Source: Pseudoalteromonas luteoviolacea (GTDB lineage: Bacteria; Pseudomonadota; Gammaproteobacteria; Enterobacterales; Alteromonadaceae). Taken from it: 64,000 nucleotides of DNA. The DNA lies in NCBI RefSeq assembly GCF_000814765.1, contig NZ_JWIC01000004.1, forward strand, positions 744,001-808,000. The letters run 5' to 3'. The notes under the pieces were generated by a model. That model had not been told where the DNA came from. It ran no database searches and saw nothing but the letters and a program-made list of their open reading frames with translations. A program made the position numbers and the translations under genes. Shown here in pieces: positions 8,009 through 17,952 of the stretch (positions are counted from its first letter, which is position 1; the number at the start of each line of letters is the position of its first letter).

Positions 8009-8914
8009 CTATTCGGTGAGAAAGTGGGATGAGGCTAAGGCATTGAAAAGTTGCTGATGCACTGTGACTAAACTGTCGGTATTACGCTGGTAACCACCGC
8101 CCAATGCACACATTAAAGGGAGCTGATGCTGATAGCAATAGTCTAAAATGATTTGCTCACGTTCTAAAACACCTTGAAGTGATATATCGAAGTGCCCCAG
8201 TTCGTCTTTGTGGAATATATCAGCACCCGCATTATATAAAATAATGTCAGGTTGATGGACCCGCACACATAGATCTAAGGCTTGCTTTAGCGTCGTCAAA
8301 TATTCACTGTCTTGTGTGCCTGAGGGGAGGGCAAAGTCATAATCTGAAGTTTCTTTAAATCTTGGAAAGTTCTGTTCGCAGTGAATTGAGCAGGTGATCA
8401 CATCGCGGCGTGATTGTAAAATGGCTGCTGTACCATCACCTTGGTGAACATCACAATCTAAGATCAACACACTGTCGACCAGTTCAGTGTCTATCAACTC
8501 ACACGCAGCAATGGCTAAGTCATTGAAGATACAAAAGCCTGTCGCTCTGTCAGCAAACGCGTGATGATATCCCCCCGCTAAATTCGCCGAAAAACCATGC
8601 CTTAACGCATATTTTGCTGACTCAATACTCGCGCCAACAGAGGTGAGAGTTCGCTCAACTAATTGCTCGGACCACGGAAACCCCATACGCTTGATGTCAG
8701 TTTGGCTCATTGTGCCAGTGCAAAATGCGTGGATATACGTCTCACTATGGCAGCGAATAAGTTGCTGCACAGAAGCTTTATTATTCACAGGTTTGATATA
8801 TTGACCCAACCCCATCGCTTCAATATACGATTTGAGCTGCTCATATTTACAAATAGGAAAGCGATGTTTAGGGGGAAGTGCTAGCTTACTGTAGATAGAG
8901 TCATAAAACAGCAC
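8009..8914 (-). CDS. Histone-deacetylase-family protein (zinc-dependent deacylase)
   Basis: A 301-residue member of the arginase/deacetylase superfamily, likely removing acyl groups from lysine side chains or small amines. Visible zinc and active-site blocks are GGYHHAF (tandem His, about residue 115), ILDCDVHQGDGTA (Asp and His metal ligands), YNAGADIF (second Asp ligand) and the closing ALGGGYQR. The length suits the compact bacterial class. The start is GTG at 8914-8912, one base after the priC stop, with AGGG upstream. It is the last gene of the dinG-TSUP-priC operon. The natural substrate is unknown. Confidence 0.88.
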   Translation of the reverse strand: MLFYDSIYSKLALPPKHRFPICKYEQLKSYIEAMGLGQYIKPVNNKASVQQLIRCHSETYIHAFCTGTMSQTDIKRMGFPWSEQLVERTLTSVGASIESAKYALRHGFSANLAGGYHHAFADRATGFCIFNDLAIAACELIDTELVDSVLILDCDVHQGDGTAAILQSRRDVITCSIHCEQNFPRFKETSDYDFALPSGTQDSEYLTTLKQALDLCVRVHQPDIILYNAGADIFHKDELGHFDISLQGVLEREQIILDYCYQHQLPLMCALGGGYQRNTDSLVTVHQQLFNALASSHFLTE

Positions 8915-8915
8915 G

Positions 8916-9515
8916 TTAACGATTACCCTGTTTTTCGAGCTGTTGTATTTTTTCTTCGGTGGCAGAAATGGCCTTGCGACAGCGTCCTAAACGGGTATGA
9001 AGTGCTAGAATTTCAGCGTTGAGCTTTGCATTTTGTTCGGCGTTTGCGCCATCAAGCTGCGCACGGCGACTATCAATCATATCTTGTAGACGACGCTCAA
9101 ACTCATGGTTTTGTGACAGTTCCCGATAAAGTTCATGGGATGACTGCATGATGCGTTGCACTGCTTTTTTAAATACTTTGGCTTTTTTAGGTTGACTGAG
9201 TTTATTTTCTTTGGCCCACACGGGGGTGGATTTAAGCACTTTAATGATGGCCTGCATTTGCTCACCGACTTGCTCTACAGCAAATTGATAGGCGTGGCGA
9301 TTTTGTTCTGGGGGCAGATTTTTAAGTGTAAGTTTTATTTCGTCGACATAATCACCCAGTAATAGGCTTTTTGTATGGAACAAGTGACTATCGAATAAAC
9401 TTGGCTGATTTTGGATATAGCGGTTTTTATCAAACCACTTTGCATTGTCAAACTGATGCGCCTGCGTGCCCAGTTGTTCAAGTTTACTATTGAGCTTAAT
9501 CAGTGCTCGGCTCAT
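8916..9515 (-). CDS. priC: Primosomal replication protein PriC
   Basis: A 199-residue, highly basic, all-helical protein matching PriC (primosomal protein N''), which reloads DnaB at stalled forks that lack a leading-strand gap. The C-terminal helix carries the conserved TRLGRCRKAI signature followed by an acidic coiled segment. There is no signal peptide or membrane segment. Its ATG overlaps the TGA of the upstream TSUP gene by four bases (ATGA). Sharing an operon with dinG points to a common role in replication repair. Confidence 0.8.
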   Translation of the reverse strand: MSRALIKLNSKLEQLGTQAHQFDNAKWFDKNRYIQNQPSLFDSHLFHTKSLLLGDYVDEIKLTLKNLPPEQNRHAYQFAVEQVGEQMQAIIKVLKSTPVWAKENKLSQPKKAKVFKKAVQRIMQSSHELYRELSQNHEFERRLQDMIDSRRAQLDGANAEQNAKLNAEILALHTRLGRCRKAISATEEKIQQLEKQGNR

Positions 9516-10291
9516 GATATATATGCCTCAAAAATGAGCTTGCCCGCTAATATTATGACCACAGTATTAAATATAGGCTTTATTAATTTACTGCCAAATT
9601 TAATGGCTGAGTGAGCGCCAATCCATGCACCAAGCATGAGAAATGCCCCCATGGTGATCCCTAATAAGAAATTGACATGTCCTAGCGCGACAAATGTGAT
9701 CAAAGAAATAAAATTTGACACAAAATTCATTGAGCGTGCTAAACCACAATTTAAGAGTAAACTCATCTTGTATAGTAAGCTATTTGAAGCAGTCCAAAAG
9801 GTGCCCGTTCCAGGACCTGCTAAGCCATCAAAAAAGCCCAGTGATAAACCTTGTAGCCATTGTTTTACCTTTAACATGGGGGTTTTTTTAGGCAGAGTAT
9901 TTAGTTCCGTAGAGCTCAAACTGCCAAATAAGCTGTATAAAGCGACGATGATGATGATCACAGGCAAGAGTTTATTTAAAAATTCAATACTGAGTTTATC
10001 TACAAGTAATGTGCCTAGGATGGCACCTATGGCTGTTGCTAACGTAGAGGCTGCCCAAAAGCGTGGATTAAAGAGTTGCTTTTTATAATAAGTAAAACTG
10101 GCAGTGAGAGACCCGAAACTGGCTGCTAATTTGTTAGTACCCAACGTGACATGAGGCGGCAACCCCGCAGTTAACAGTGCAGGTACAGTTAGCATGCCCC
10201 CGCCACCTGCGACGGCATCAATAAAACCAGCTGCCAAAGCAACTGCACATAAAAGTGCCCATGTGAGTGGGTCAAAAGCGAGTTCTAGCAT
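9512..10291 (-). CDS. yfcA: TSUP (TauE/SafE) family membrane transporter, YfcA-like
   Basis: A 259-residue integral membrane protein with about eight helices. The N-terminal block AGFIDAVAGGGGMLTVPALL and the following LGTNKLAASFGS are signature segments of TSUP exporters, and resemble E. coli YfcA. A second half-repeat begins near GFFDGLAGPGTGTFW. TSUP members move sulfur-containing or other organic anions; this substrate is unknown. It starts two bases after the dinG stop and overlaps priC by four bases, so it is a co-translated middle gene of the operon, though its function looks unrelated to DNA repair. Confidence 0.85.
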   Translation of the reverse strand: MLELAFDPLTWALLCAVALAAGFIDAVAGGGGMLTVPALLTAGLPPHVTLGTNKLAASFGSLTASFTYYKKQLFNPRFWAASTLATAIGAILGTLLVDKLSIEFLNKLLPVIIIIVALYSLFGSLSSTELNTLPKKTPMLKVKQWLQGLSLGFFDGLAGPGTGTFWTASNSLLYKMSLLLNCGLARSMNFVSNFISLITFVALGHVNFLLGITMGAFLMLGAWIGAHSAIKFGSKLIKPIFNTVVIILAGKLIFEAYIS

Positions 10292-10293
10292 TC

Positions 10294-12363
10294 TTAATCT
10301 ATTTGTCTAGCAAAGGGTGGCAGCGTATCAAGCATGGCTTTTCCGTAACGTTTGGTTACAAGACGCCTATCAAGTATCGTAATGCGACCAGAATCAGTTT
10401 CCTTGCGCAGCAGTCTACCACAGCTTTGTACTAATTTCTTTGCAGCATCAGGTACAGTAATAGATAAAAACGGATTTCCGCCTTTTGATTGAATAAACTC
10501 AGCTTGCGCTTCTTCAACAGGTGAGGTTGGTACGGCAAAAGGAATTTTGGTAATAACTAGGTTTTCTAGATATTTGCCTGGCAGATCTAGTCCTTCGGAG
10601 AGACTTTGTGTACCAAATAATATACTGCCTGCACCCAAGTCAATGGCTGCTTTATGACGGTTCAGTAAAGCCTCTCGTGACATTTCGCCTTGTACTAGAA
10701 TATTCAGTTTCTTTTTACGCAGTGCGGTCACAACATGCTCCATTTGCCAGTAAGAGGCAAACAACACCAAATTGGCTTTTTTCTTATCCAAGTACAGCGG
10801 CAATGCGTCGGCCAAAAAATCACTGAATGTTTTATCTGTCGGTTCTACGGCTGTTTTAGGTAAATGCAAAGTCGCTTGTTGTTGATAATCAAAAGGTGAA
10901 TCTGCTTTAATAAATTTCACTCCCTCTTCGCCAGTTAATCCCCCTTCTCTAGAAAAGTGATCAAAACTGCCAAGCGCAGTCAGTGTCGCAGAGCAAAGTA
11001 CGGCGCCTGCACATTCTCGCCAGAGCTTGTCTTTTAAATAAAACCCGACCTCGATGGGGCAATCACACAGTAAATGGTCATGATGGTTTTTATATTCCAT
11101 ACGTTTAATCCAGCGTGCATGCGGGGTGCTTTCCCCTTTCGCCGCGTAGCTAAACCACAACTTATTAAGCTGTTCTAGTCGGTTAATATATTGACCACTC
11201 TCTACTAAAAGTGGATCAGCGAGAAATGCCTGCACGTCACCATCTGATACATCTGTTGTCAGTGCATCATGCATTTTATTGAGTGCCCGCAGTGCATCAA
11301 GGGTGGCATCTGCAATGTCTTTTGCTTGAGTAGTAAGTGATTCCGGCACATCCCCGTTTATAAATCGATAGGTATCACTATCATTGTATTCGAAATCTGC
11401 TTGATCAAGGCTGTCACGCACCGTCCTTAAGTATTTACTGGTGTCGTTTGCAGCATCATTGAGCTTAAAGTTCTGTCCAATGGCTTTTTGCGAGACAATG
11501 GTGTTGGCCATTTTACCGCTAAATTTTAATAACTTTTCAAGCCACTCAATAGTGCCCTTGATGGTGGCGGCAGCCGATGAAAAGTCACGTGTAATGTGCG
11601 GTAAGTGATGTGCTTCATCAATGACGTAAAACGTGTCTTCAGGCTCTGGTAATATCGTACCGCCACCGAGCTCTAAATCAGCGAGTAGTAAAGCGTGATT
11701 AATCACCAACACATCCATTTGGGCAATTTTTTGTCGTGCCAAGTGGAATGGACATAAATGATGTGATTTCATCTGTCGCTGACAGGCATGTTTATCGCAG
11801 GCAATGAGGTTCCATACTTTGTCGGGAATGGTATCTTCCCAGCTATCACGATCGCCCGCCCATTGTTTATTTTGATATGCGTTGGCCAGCGTCTGAAGGC
11901 ATTTTTGCTCCTTGTCAGTCAGTGGGGATGATGTAGTCGGGACCAGAGACATTTGCATATCGTCTTGATTCACAGCCGCCATTAACTTTTGAACGCAAAT
12001 ATATCGTTGGCGTCCTTTCACTAAATCAAATTTAAAGTCAATGCCACTATGCGCTTTGAAAAAGGGGAGTTCCTTTTCAATTAACTGCTCTTGCAAGGCT
12101 ACAGTAGCGGTAGAAATAACGAGCTTTTTCTTTTTTGCTAGTGCTAAAGGCAGTGCGCCTAAGCAATATGCCAATGACTTACCAGTACCAGTACCAGCTT
12201 CGATGACACAGATACGTTGTGATTTGTGGTATTCACCAGCGAGTGTTTTTGCTATTTCAGCAACTAGGTAGTTCTGGCTACTGCGAGGGCGATAGTCCTC
12301 CAATTGCTGGGCGATATTTTGATGGGCATGACGTACGGTTTTTTTTAATGAGTCTGACAACAT
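10294..12363 (-). CDS. dinG: ATP-dependent DNA helicase DinG
   Basis: A 689-residue superfamily 2 helicase of the XPD/DinG group, unwinding DNA and R-loops 5'-3'. Walker A is EAGTGTGKSLAY (about residue 58) and the DEAH box reads VIDEAHHL. Four cysteines between them (RYICVQ, IACDKHAC, HLCPF) would hold the [4Fe-4S] cluster. The C-terminal helicase motif VI region is SCGRLLRKETDSGR. Its length is close to E. coli DinG (716). It is the first gene of a four-gene operon and is divergent from polB across 65 bases with a LexA-like site, consistent with the SOS control of dinG known in E. coli. Confidence 0.92.
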   Translation of the reverse strand: MLSDSLKKTVRHAHQNIAQQLEDYRPRSSQNYLVAEIAKTLAGEYHKSQRICVIEAGTGTGKSLAYCLGALPLALAKKKKLVISTATVALQEQLIEKELPFFKAHSGIDFKFDLVKGRQRYICVQKLMAAVNQDDMQMSLVPTTSSPLTDKEQKCLQTLANAYQNKQWAGDRDSWEDTIPDKVWNLIACDKHACQRQMKSHHLCPFHLARQKIAQMDVLVINHALLLADLELGGGTILPEPEDTFYVIDEAHHLPHITRDFSSAAATIKGTIEWLEKLLKFSGKMANTIVSQKAIGQNFKLNDAANDTSKYLRTVRDSLDQADFEYNDSDTYRFINGDVPESLTTQAKDIADATLDALRALNKMHDALTTDVSDGDVQAFLADPLLVESGQYINRLEQLNKLWFSYAAKGESTPHARWIKRMEYKNHHDHLLCDCPIEVGFYLKDKLWRECAGAVLCSATLTALGSFDHFSREGGLTGEEGVKFIKADSPFDYQQQATLHLPKTAVEPTDKTFSDFLADALPLYLDKKKANLVLFASYWQMEHVVTALRKKKLNILVQGEMSREALLNRHKAAIDLGAGSILFGTQSLSEGLDLPGKYLENLVITKIPFAVPTSPVEEAQAEFIQSKGGNPFLSITVPDAAKKLVQSCGRLLRKETDSGRITILDRRLVTKRYGKAMLDTLPPFARQID

Positions 12364-12386
12364 GTGGATCGCCTAAGCAAAAAAGT

Positions 12387-12402
12387 ATGGATATAATTAC
12401 AG
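12387..12402. promoter_or_regulatory. Possible LexA (SOS) box overlapping a TATAAT -10 element
   Basis: The 65-bp gap between dinG and polB holds ATGG-N8-ACAG. One half-site (ACAG) is perfect and the other matches CTGT at two of four bases, with the usual AT-rich centre. A perfect TATAAT lies inside it (12392-12397) at a good position for polB. In E. coli both genes are LexA-regulated, which supports the reading, but the box is degenerate. Confidence 0.4.
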
Positions 12403-12428
12403 GGGTGTATTTTAGGCGGGGTTAACAA

Positions 12429-14759
12429 TTGGCACAAGCAGTATATCCGGGCTTTATTTTGTCTCGGCAGCAAACTTCATATAAAGGCAAGATACGATTG
12501 TGTTACTGGTTAAAGACACAGCAAGGCGTTATCAAAGCATTTATTGAACAAGAAAAGTGTGTGTTTTTTGTCAAGCAAGCGCATCAAGGTCAAGTAAGGC
12601 AGAGGTTAGAGCAAGCTGGCTGCCAGTTTCAATTGACAAATGTGCCGCTAACACATTTCGATCAATCAGCTGTGTGTGCCATCTACTTTGCCAGTTTGAG
12701 CGACTTTTATACCGCGAAGGAAACCCTGAGCGGGCATGTGCCAATGTATGAAGAAGATATCCGCCATGCTGACAGGTATTTGATGGAGCGATATATAAAA
12801 GGCGGCGTTTGGGTTACTGGCCAACCCGTAAAGCGTAATGGCTATCTCGAGTTACAGCATGCGAAGTTAAAAGCGCATCCTACCTTTGTGCCTAGTTTAA
12901 ATATGTTGTCATTGGACATTGAATGCAGCGGTGATGGAGTCTTATTTTCTGTAGGTCTGGTGTCTGGTAAAGATAAAATTGTGATCATGATAGGTTCTGC
13001 GCAGCCAAGCGATATAAATATCGTTTGGGTTGACGATGAAATTGCGTTATTGCATAAGTTGTGTGCGTTAATTGTACAGTTAGATCCTGATGTATTGATC
13101 GGTTGGAATGTCATTGACTTTGATTGTGTCGTGCTACATGAGCGTGCCCAAGCTTTGGGGGTCACCTTGGATATTGGCCGTGATGGTGAAGCCATGCATG
13201 TTTCCAGCGGCAATTATACGCGTGTGCTGATCCCTGGTCGAGTGGTGATAGATGGTATTGATACGATGAAAAACGCCACATACCATTTTGAAACATTTAA
13301 ATTAAGCTTTGTTGCTAAAGAAGTACTTGGTCGAGATAAATTAATCAGTCAGGATAATCGGCTAGAAGAAATTGTTAGACAATTCCATGAAGACAAGTTG
13401 AGTTTAGCAAAATATAACTTAGAAGACTGCCAGCTAGTATGGGACATATTTCAGCAACAGTCACTGCTTGACTTTGCGATTGCAAGGACACGATTAACCG
13501 GCTTGGAACTTGAGCGTATGGGAGGCTCTGTTGCGGCCTTTACAAATTTATATTTACCACTTTTACATCGCAGTGGTTATATTGCCCCGAATTTAGGTGA
13601 GCATGGCTTAAATTTTGACAGTCCAGGTGGCTATGTCATGGACTCTAAACCGGGATTATATCAGAACGTCCTAGTACTCGATTTTAAGAGTCTATATCCC
13701 TCGATTATACGATCATTTTGTATTGACCCCATGGGACTTATAGAAGGCGGTAAAGATGATGCTAGTGCCATTCCAGGGTTTAATAAGGGATTATTTTCAC
13801 GAGAACATCATCACTTACCACAGCTTGTTGCTCAGCTTTGGGAGGCGCGTCATCAAGCCAAGCTAGAAGGGGAGCAAATGTTACAGCAGGCAATAAAAAT
13901 TATCATGAATAGTTTATACGGTGTGCTGGGCTCCAAAGGGTGCCGCTTTTACGATCCGAGGTTATCGAGTTCAATTACTATGCGTGGCCATGAAATTATG
14001 CAAACGACGCGTCGTTGGATTGAAGAAATGGGCTATGAGGTGATATATGGCGACACAGATTCAACGTTTGTTAAAGTCAATGACACTTTGAGTGCTGAGT
14101 CTTGCCAAGATATTGGCAAAACACTGATGGCAAAAATTAATGCTCGCTGGACGCACGAGCTGAATGAGCGTTATAACTTACAGAGCTTTTTAGAGATCGA
14201 GTTTGAAACACACTACAGCCCATTTTTTATGCCGACAATCCGAGGCCAAGAAACGGGTTCGAAAAAGCGCTACGTAGGCCAAATTGAAAAAAACGGACAG
14301 CCTGAATTGGTATTTAAAGGGATGGAGAGTGTGCGCAGTGATTGGACAAGCATTGCAAAAGAATATCAACAAGCGCTGATCAGAGCGCTATTTGATGGAA
14401 ATAATGTCACTGATATTACAGAGTACTACATTAGCTTGATCACGTCAGGACAAGCTGATGATAAGTTGATATATAAAAAGCGTTTGGGTAAACCTCTCGA
14501 TGCCTATGTCAAAAATATTCCACCTCATGTGCGTGCAGCAAAAGAAGCAACGCGTTTAGGGCTTGTCAATGGCCTTGGGAAGGGAAGTCAAATTGCATAC
14601 TATATTAGCCAATCAGGCCCACAGCTTTTCATTGAAAATATTAAGCAGCTAGATTATACCCACTATATAGAAAAGCAAATCTTACCTATTTATAGAATGC
14701 TACCGAATATAGATGAAAATGCCATCAACTTGACAGGTCAACGTTCTTTTGATTTGTAA
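12429..14759 (+). CDS. polB: DNA polymerase II (family B)
   Basis: A 776-residue damage-inducible family B DNA polymerase, close to the E. coli length of 783. The start is a TTG at 12429; the resulting MAQA...GFILSR matches the E. coli MAQAGFILTR, and GGGG precedes it by nine bases. The exonuclease domain shows Exo I as SLDIECSGDG (Asp163, Glu165) and an Exo II-like NVIDFDCVVLHERA. Polymerase motifs are A (DFKSLYPSIIRSF), B (KIIMNSLYGVLGS) and C (YGDTDSTFV). All catalytic residues are present. It is divergent from dinG and probably SOS-controlled. It is monocistronic, ending at a stem-loop. Confidence 0.95.
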   Translation: MAQAVYPGFILSRQQTSYKGKIRLCYWLKTQQGVIKAFIEQEKCVFFVKQAHQGQVRQRLEQAGCQFQLTNVPLTHFDQSAVCAIYFASLSDFYTAKETLSGHVPMYEEDIRHADRYLMERYIKGGVWVTGQPVKRNGYLELQHAKLKAHPTFVPSLNMLSLDIECSGDGVLFSVGLVSGKDKIVIMIGSAQPSDINIVWVDDEIALLHKLCALIVQLDPDVLIGWNVIDFDCVVLHERAQALGVTLDIGRDGEAMHVSSGNYTRVLIPGRVVIDGIDTMKNATYHFETFKLSFVAKEVLGRDKLISQDNRLEEIVRQFHEDKLSLAKYNLEDCQLVWDIFQQQSLLDFAIARTRLTGLELERMGGSVAAFTNLYLPLLHRSGYIAPNLGEHGLNFDSPGGYVMDSKPGLYQNVLVLDFKSLYPSIIRSFCIDPMGLIEGGKDDASAIPGFNKGLFSREHHHLPQLVAQLWEARHQAKLEGEQMLQQAIKIIMNSLYGVLGSKGCRFYDPRLSSSITMRGHEIMQTTRRWIEEMGYEVIYGDTDSTFVKVNDTLSAESCQDIGKTLMAKINARWTHELNERYNLQSFLEIEFETHYSPFFMPTIRGQETGSKKRYVGQIEKNGQPELVFKGMESVRSDWTSIAKEYQQALIRALFDGNNVTDITEYYISLITSGQADDKLIYKKRLGKPLDAYVKNIPPHVRAAKEATRLGLVNGLGKGSQIAYYISQSGPQLFIENIKQLDYTHYIEKQILPIYRMLPNIDENAINLTGQRSFDL

Positions 14760-15253
14760 ACGTCAGGAAGCGATTTTTTATCGCTTTGTAATATTCGAGA
14801 TTTTACCGTACAGCAGATAGTCAATCGATAAAATTGCGTTTACCGTGATGTAAATGCCAATGCCCACTTGTGCAAATTTTTTGTGTTAAACCGAACTCTC
14901 TGGTCAATTTGTACCCACTTAAACTAAAAATAAAAATATTTTTATTAACGCGATTGTCGCTTGCCTTTTTTAATTAGAACAAAATTTGCTTTTTTATTGC
15001 ACATAACGACTGTGAATTTAATTAATAATTTAATTCATATTGTAGTAAGTGTTTATTAACTTCAAAACTATATTAAAAATAGATTCCTTTGTGTTTATTT
15101 GTTGTTAGTGGGTGTTAACTCCCTCTTGTTTGACGTTTAACATGAGTCCCGATTAGTATCCTTGCCGAATTTTTAAAACCGGCCACTAGAGCCAGAAATA
15201 AAGACTTATAAAACTCAAGCTTATTGCACAGCGGTAAGCCCAGGGAGAATCTC
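14760..15253. other. 494-bp intergenic region upstream of receptor 1
   Basis: A weak stem-loop (AAGCGAT/ATCGCTT, 14768-14786) follows polB. The rest is AT-rich with no convincing ORF. An AATTTGTACCCACTT word (14906-14920) resembles elements upstream of the other two receptors. The region ends in the CCCAGGGAGA ribosome-binding site. A promoter must be here, but I could not choose one clear hexamer pair. Confidence 0.4.
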
Positions 15254-17899
15254 ATGTTGAACACTAAAGTAACTAAGGCTGTGCGCATTGCACTAGCATT
15301 TGGTGCTGCTTCTTCAGCTGCATTTGCGACGAATGCAGTGGCTGCAGAAGGCGCAGAAAAAGTAGAACGTATCGAAGTAACTGGCTCACGTATCAAGCGT
15401 GTTGATATGGAAGGTGCGAGCCCTGTTGAAGTCATCTCAACTGCTGAATTTGAAAGCCAAGGTCGAGTATCTGTTGCTGAAGCACTACAAAGCGTTACAT
15501 CTAATAGCTTTGGTTCACTGACTCCATCGTCAGGTAGCAGCGCACAATCTCAAAACACAGTAAGCCTTTTAGGTGCTGGTTCGGGCCGTACCCTGGTATT
15601 GGTTGACGGTAAGCGTTTAGGTGGTTCTCCATCACTAAATGGCGGTGGTGCAAACTTAAGCTCAATCCCAATGGCAGCGGTAGAGCGTATTGAAATCCTA
15701 AAAGATGGCGCATCAGCCATTTACGGTTCTGACGCGATTGCGGGTGTAATTAACGTTATCCTTAAGAAAGATTTTGAAGGTGCTACGTTTGATATTCAAG
15801 TAGGTCGCCCAGAAGCACAAGGTGGCGATACTAAACAGATGTCTCTTTCATTTGGTGTAAGCTCTGACAAAGGTAACATTACTTTTGTATATGACCACCA
15901 ACAGCGTGGTGAGATCTTCGACCGTGATCGTCCATATACGTCTGCAACAATGGAAGACACAAATGGCGATGGCAAAATCTCAATTTACGATGAAACAACG
16001 GGTATTAGCTACTTCGGTGCGACTGTAAAAGGCCCTGATGGTTACCTAGCTTCACCTAAATGTAATGAGCTAAAAGAAACAGTTCCTGGTTTTGTTGGTG
16101 TACTTGACCAAGGTTCAAGCCTTGGTGGCATTGGCAAGGGTGAAGTTTGTGGTTACGCATTTGCTGACGTTTCGGCGAACTCTGCTTCAACGAAGCGTGA
16201 CTCAATCATGACTAGCGTAACATATGAGCTTACTGACGATATTGAGCTATATGCACGTGGTATGTTTAGCCGAAATGACTCTTTCGGTCGTTATGCACCT
16301 CCAGCGGCATCTTGGAGAGGCATGGCTGCTGACAATGAGCATAACCCGACTGATGAAGTTGTTAATGGTCAGTTCCGTTGGTACCAACTTGGGAACCGTG
16401 ACGGTGAAGTAACTGATTATCAGCAAGACTACCTATTAGGTTTTAAAGGCATGTTCGGCGATTCAGCTGAATGGGAAGTATCTTATCACAAAGCGAAACT
16501 TGACTACCGTACAGCTGGTCGTTACTACCTAAGTTACTCAGGTCTTGCATATAACCAGCAAAATGGTATCGATATGGGCTCTGAAGAGGGTATCGATAAC
16601 ATGCGTGCGACGACGTATACTGAGAACCAAAGCGAGTTAGACCACTTCTTCGCAGGTCTTGGTTTTGAATTTGGTGAATTACCTGGTGGTATGATCGGCC
16701 ATTATTTCGGCGGTGAGTACTTCGAAGAAGTACTTGAGTCTAAATATGATGCGCAAAGTGAAGCAAAACTTATCGGTGGTAGTGCTGGTAGTTCAGGCCT
16801 AGGTGAGCGTGATGTAACCGCTGTATTCTATGAAATGCAGATGCCTGTATTTGATAACCTAATTGTAAGTGCAGCATACCGTTACGATGATTACAGTGAC
16901 TTTGGTAGCGTGGGCAACCCAAGTATTAAAGTTGAGTACCGTCCAATCGATGACCTACTTATTCGTGGTTCATACTCAGAAGGTTTCCGTGCACCAACAC
17001 TTAAAGAGCTGAATGCAACTGACTCTGAAGGTGCACCTCAAGCGACAGACTATGTGCTTTGTGCACAACAAGGCACTGCTGCTTCAGAATGTAAGGAACG
17101 TGGTTTTGAAGAACTAAGACAAGGTAACAAAGACTTAGGTCCTGAAGAATCAACTTATGTTAACCTAGGTGTAGTATATTCAGGTTTCGAAGATGTGTCT
17201 TTCAAAGTTGATTACTTCGAGCTTGAAATTGAAAACGTCGTGTCTCTAATCACTGTTCAAGATCTAATCTACATCGAGAATGCTGGTAAGCTGGACGAAA
17301 TCACGACTAAATTCCCTAAAGTTGATATTCAGCGTGATGCGAATGGTGCTGTAGACGGTAAAGTTAAAACACTTTACGCAAACGGCTCTTTCATGTCTCG
17401 TAAAGGTTTTGACATTGACCTTTCTTACAAGCTAGACACAAGCTTTGGTGAATTCAAGTTCAGAAATGTAACAACGTTACTGACTGAAGTTGGTGAAGAC
17501 GTATACTTCTCAGGCCCAACTGGTAACGAGAAAGGTGCTCCTGAGCAACCTGAGTGGCGTTCACAGTTCACAGTAAACTACACATTTGATAATGTGGCGA
17601 TTAACTGGACGACAGATATCATTGCTGATACGTATGAAACTGAGTACGTGAAAGCGGAATCTCGTGATGGTGAACTAGTACCTGTGAAAGCGTACGAAGA
17701 CAACATTCCAACGTTCGTTACACATAACTTAAACATGAAGTACTTCACTGAAAACTACGGTACGTTTACTCTAGGCGCACGTAACTTGTTTGATAAAGAA
17801 GTGAACTATGATGATAACGGTAACTACATTGATTACTCAATCTATCACACAGCTCACATCGGCCGTGAAATCTTCGCAGGTTACAGCATCAGCTTCTAA
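15254..17899 (+). CDS. TonB-dependent outer-membrane receptor 1
   Basis: An 881-residue receptor that would import a large nutrient across the outer membrane using TonB energy. The start at 15254 is preferred: it has AGGGAG before it and opens with a signal peptide (MLNTKVTKAVRIALAFG to AVAAEG). The upstream start at 15224 adds ten residues with no merit. A VERIEVTGSRI segment, the likely TonB-contact region, precedes the plug domain (about residues 60-175), whose conserved blocks are RTLVLVDGKRL, VERIEILKDGASAIYGSDA and GVINVILKK. The barrel follows and ends in an aromatic residue (GYSISF). The family is that of the large Alteromonadales receptors for peptides or glycans; the substrate is unknown. 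Codon use looks optimised for high expression. Confidence 0.92.
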   Translation: MLNTKVTKAVRIALAFGAASSAAFATNAVAAEGAEKVERIEVTGSRIKRVDMEGASPVEVISTAEFESQGRVSVAEALQSVTSNSFGSLTPSSGSSAQSQNTVSLLGAGSGRTLVLVDGKRLGGSPSLNGGGANLSSIPMAAVERIEILKDGASAIYGSDAIAGVINVILKKDFEGATFDIQVGRPEAQGGDTKQMSLSFGVSSDKGNITFVYDHQQRGEIFDRDRPYTSATMEDTNGDGKISIYDETTGISYFGATVKGPDGYLASPKCNELKETVPGFVGVLDQGSSLGGIGKGEVCGYAFADVSANSASTKRDSIMTSVTYELTDDIELYARGMFSRNDSFGRYAPPAASWRGMAADNEHNPTDEVVNGQFRWYQLGNRDGEVTDYQQDYLLGFKGMFGDSAEWEVSYHKAKLDYRTAGRYYLSYSGLAYNQQNGIDMGSEEGIDNMRATTYTENQSELDHFFAGLGFEFGELPGGMIGHYFGGEYFEEVLESKYDAQSEAKLIGGSAGSSGLGERDVTAVFYEMQMPVFDNLIVSAAYRYDDYSDFGSVGNPSIKVEYRPIDDLLIRGSYSEGFRAPTLKELNATDSEGAPQATDYVLCAQQGTAASECKERGFEELRQGNKDLGPEESTYVNLGVVYSGFEDVSFKVDYFELEIENVVSLITVQDLIYIENAGKLDEITTKFPKVDIQRDANGAVDGKVKTLYANGSFMSRKGFDIDLSYKLDTSFGEFKFRNVTTLLTEVGEDVYFSGPTGNEKGAPEQPEWRSQFTVNYTFDNVAINWTTDIIADTYETEYVKAESRDGELVPVKAYEDNIPTFVTHNLNMKYFTENYGTFTLGARNLFDKEVNYDDNGNYIDYSIYHTAHIGREIFAGYSISF

Positions 17900-17924
17900 G
17901 CTATTTGCCTAACTTAAAAAGCTT

Positions 17925-17952
17925 AAAAACCTCGCTATATGCGAGGTTTTTT
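17925..17952 (+). terminator. Rho-independent terminator after receptor 1
   Basis: AAAAACCTCGC and GCGAGGTTTTTTT form a strong stem with a TATAT loop and a T-run, 26 bases past the stop. Confidence 0.9.
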
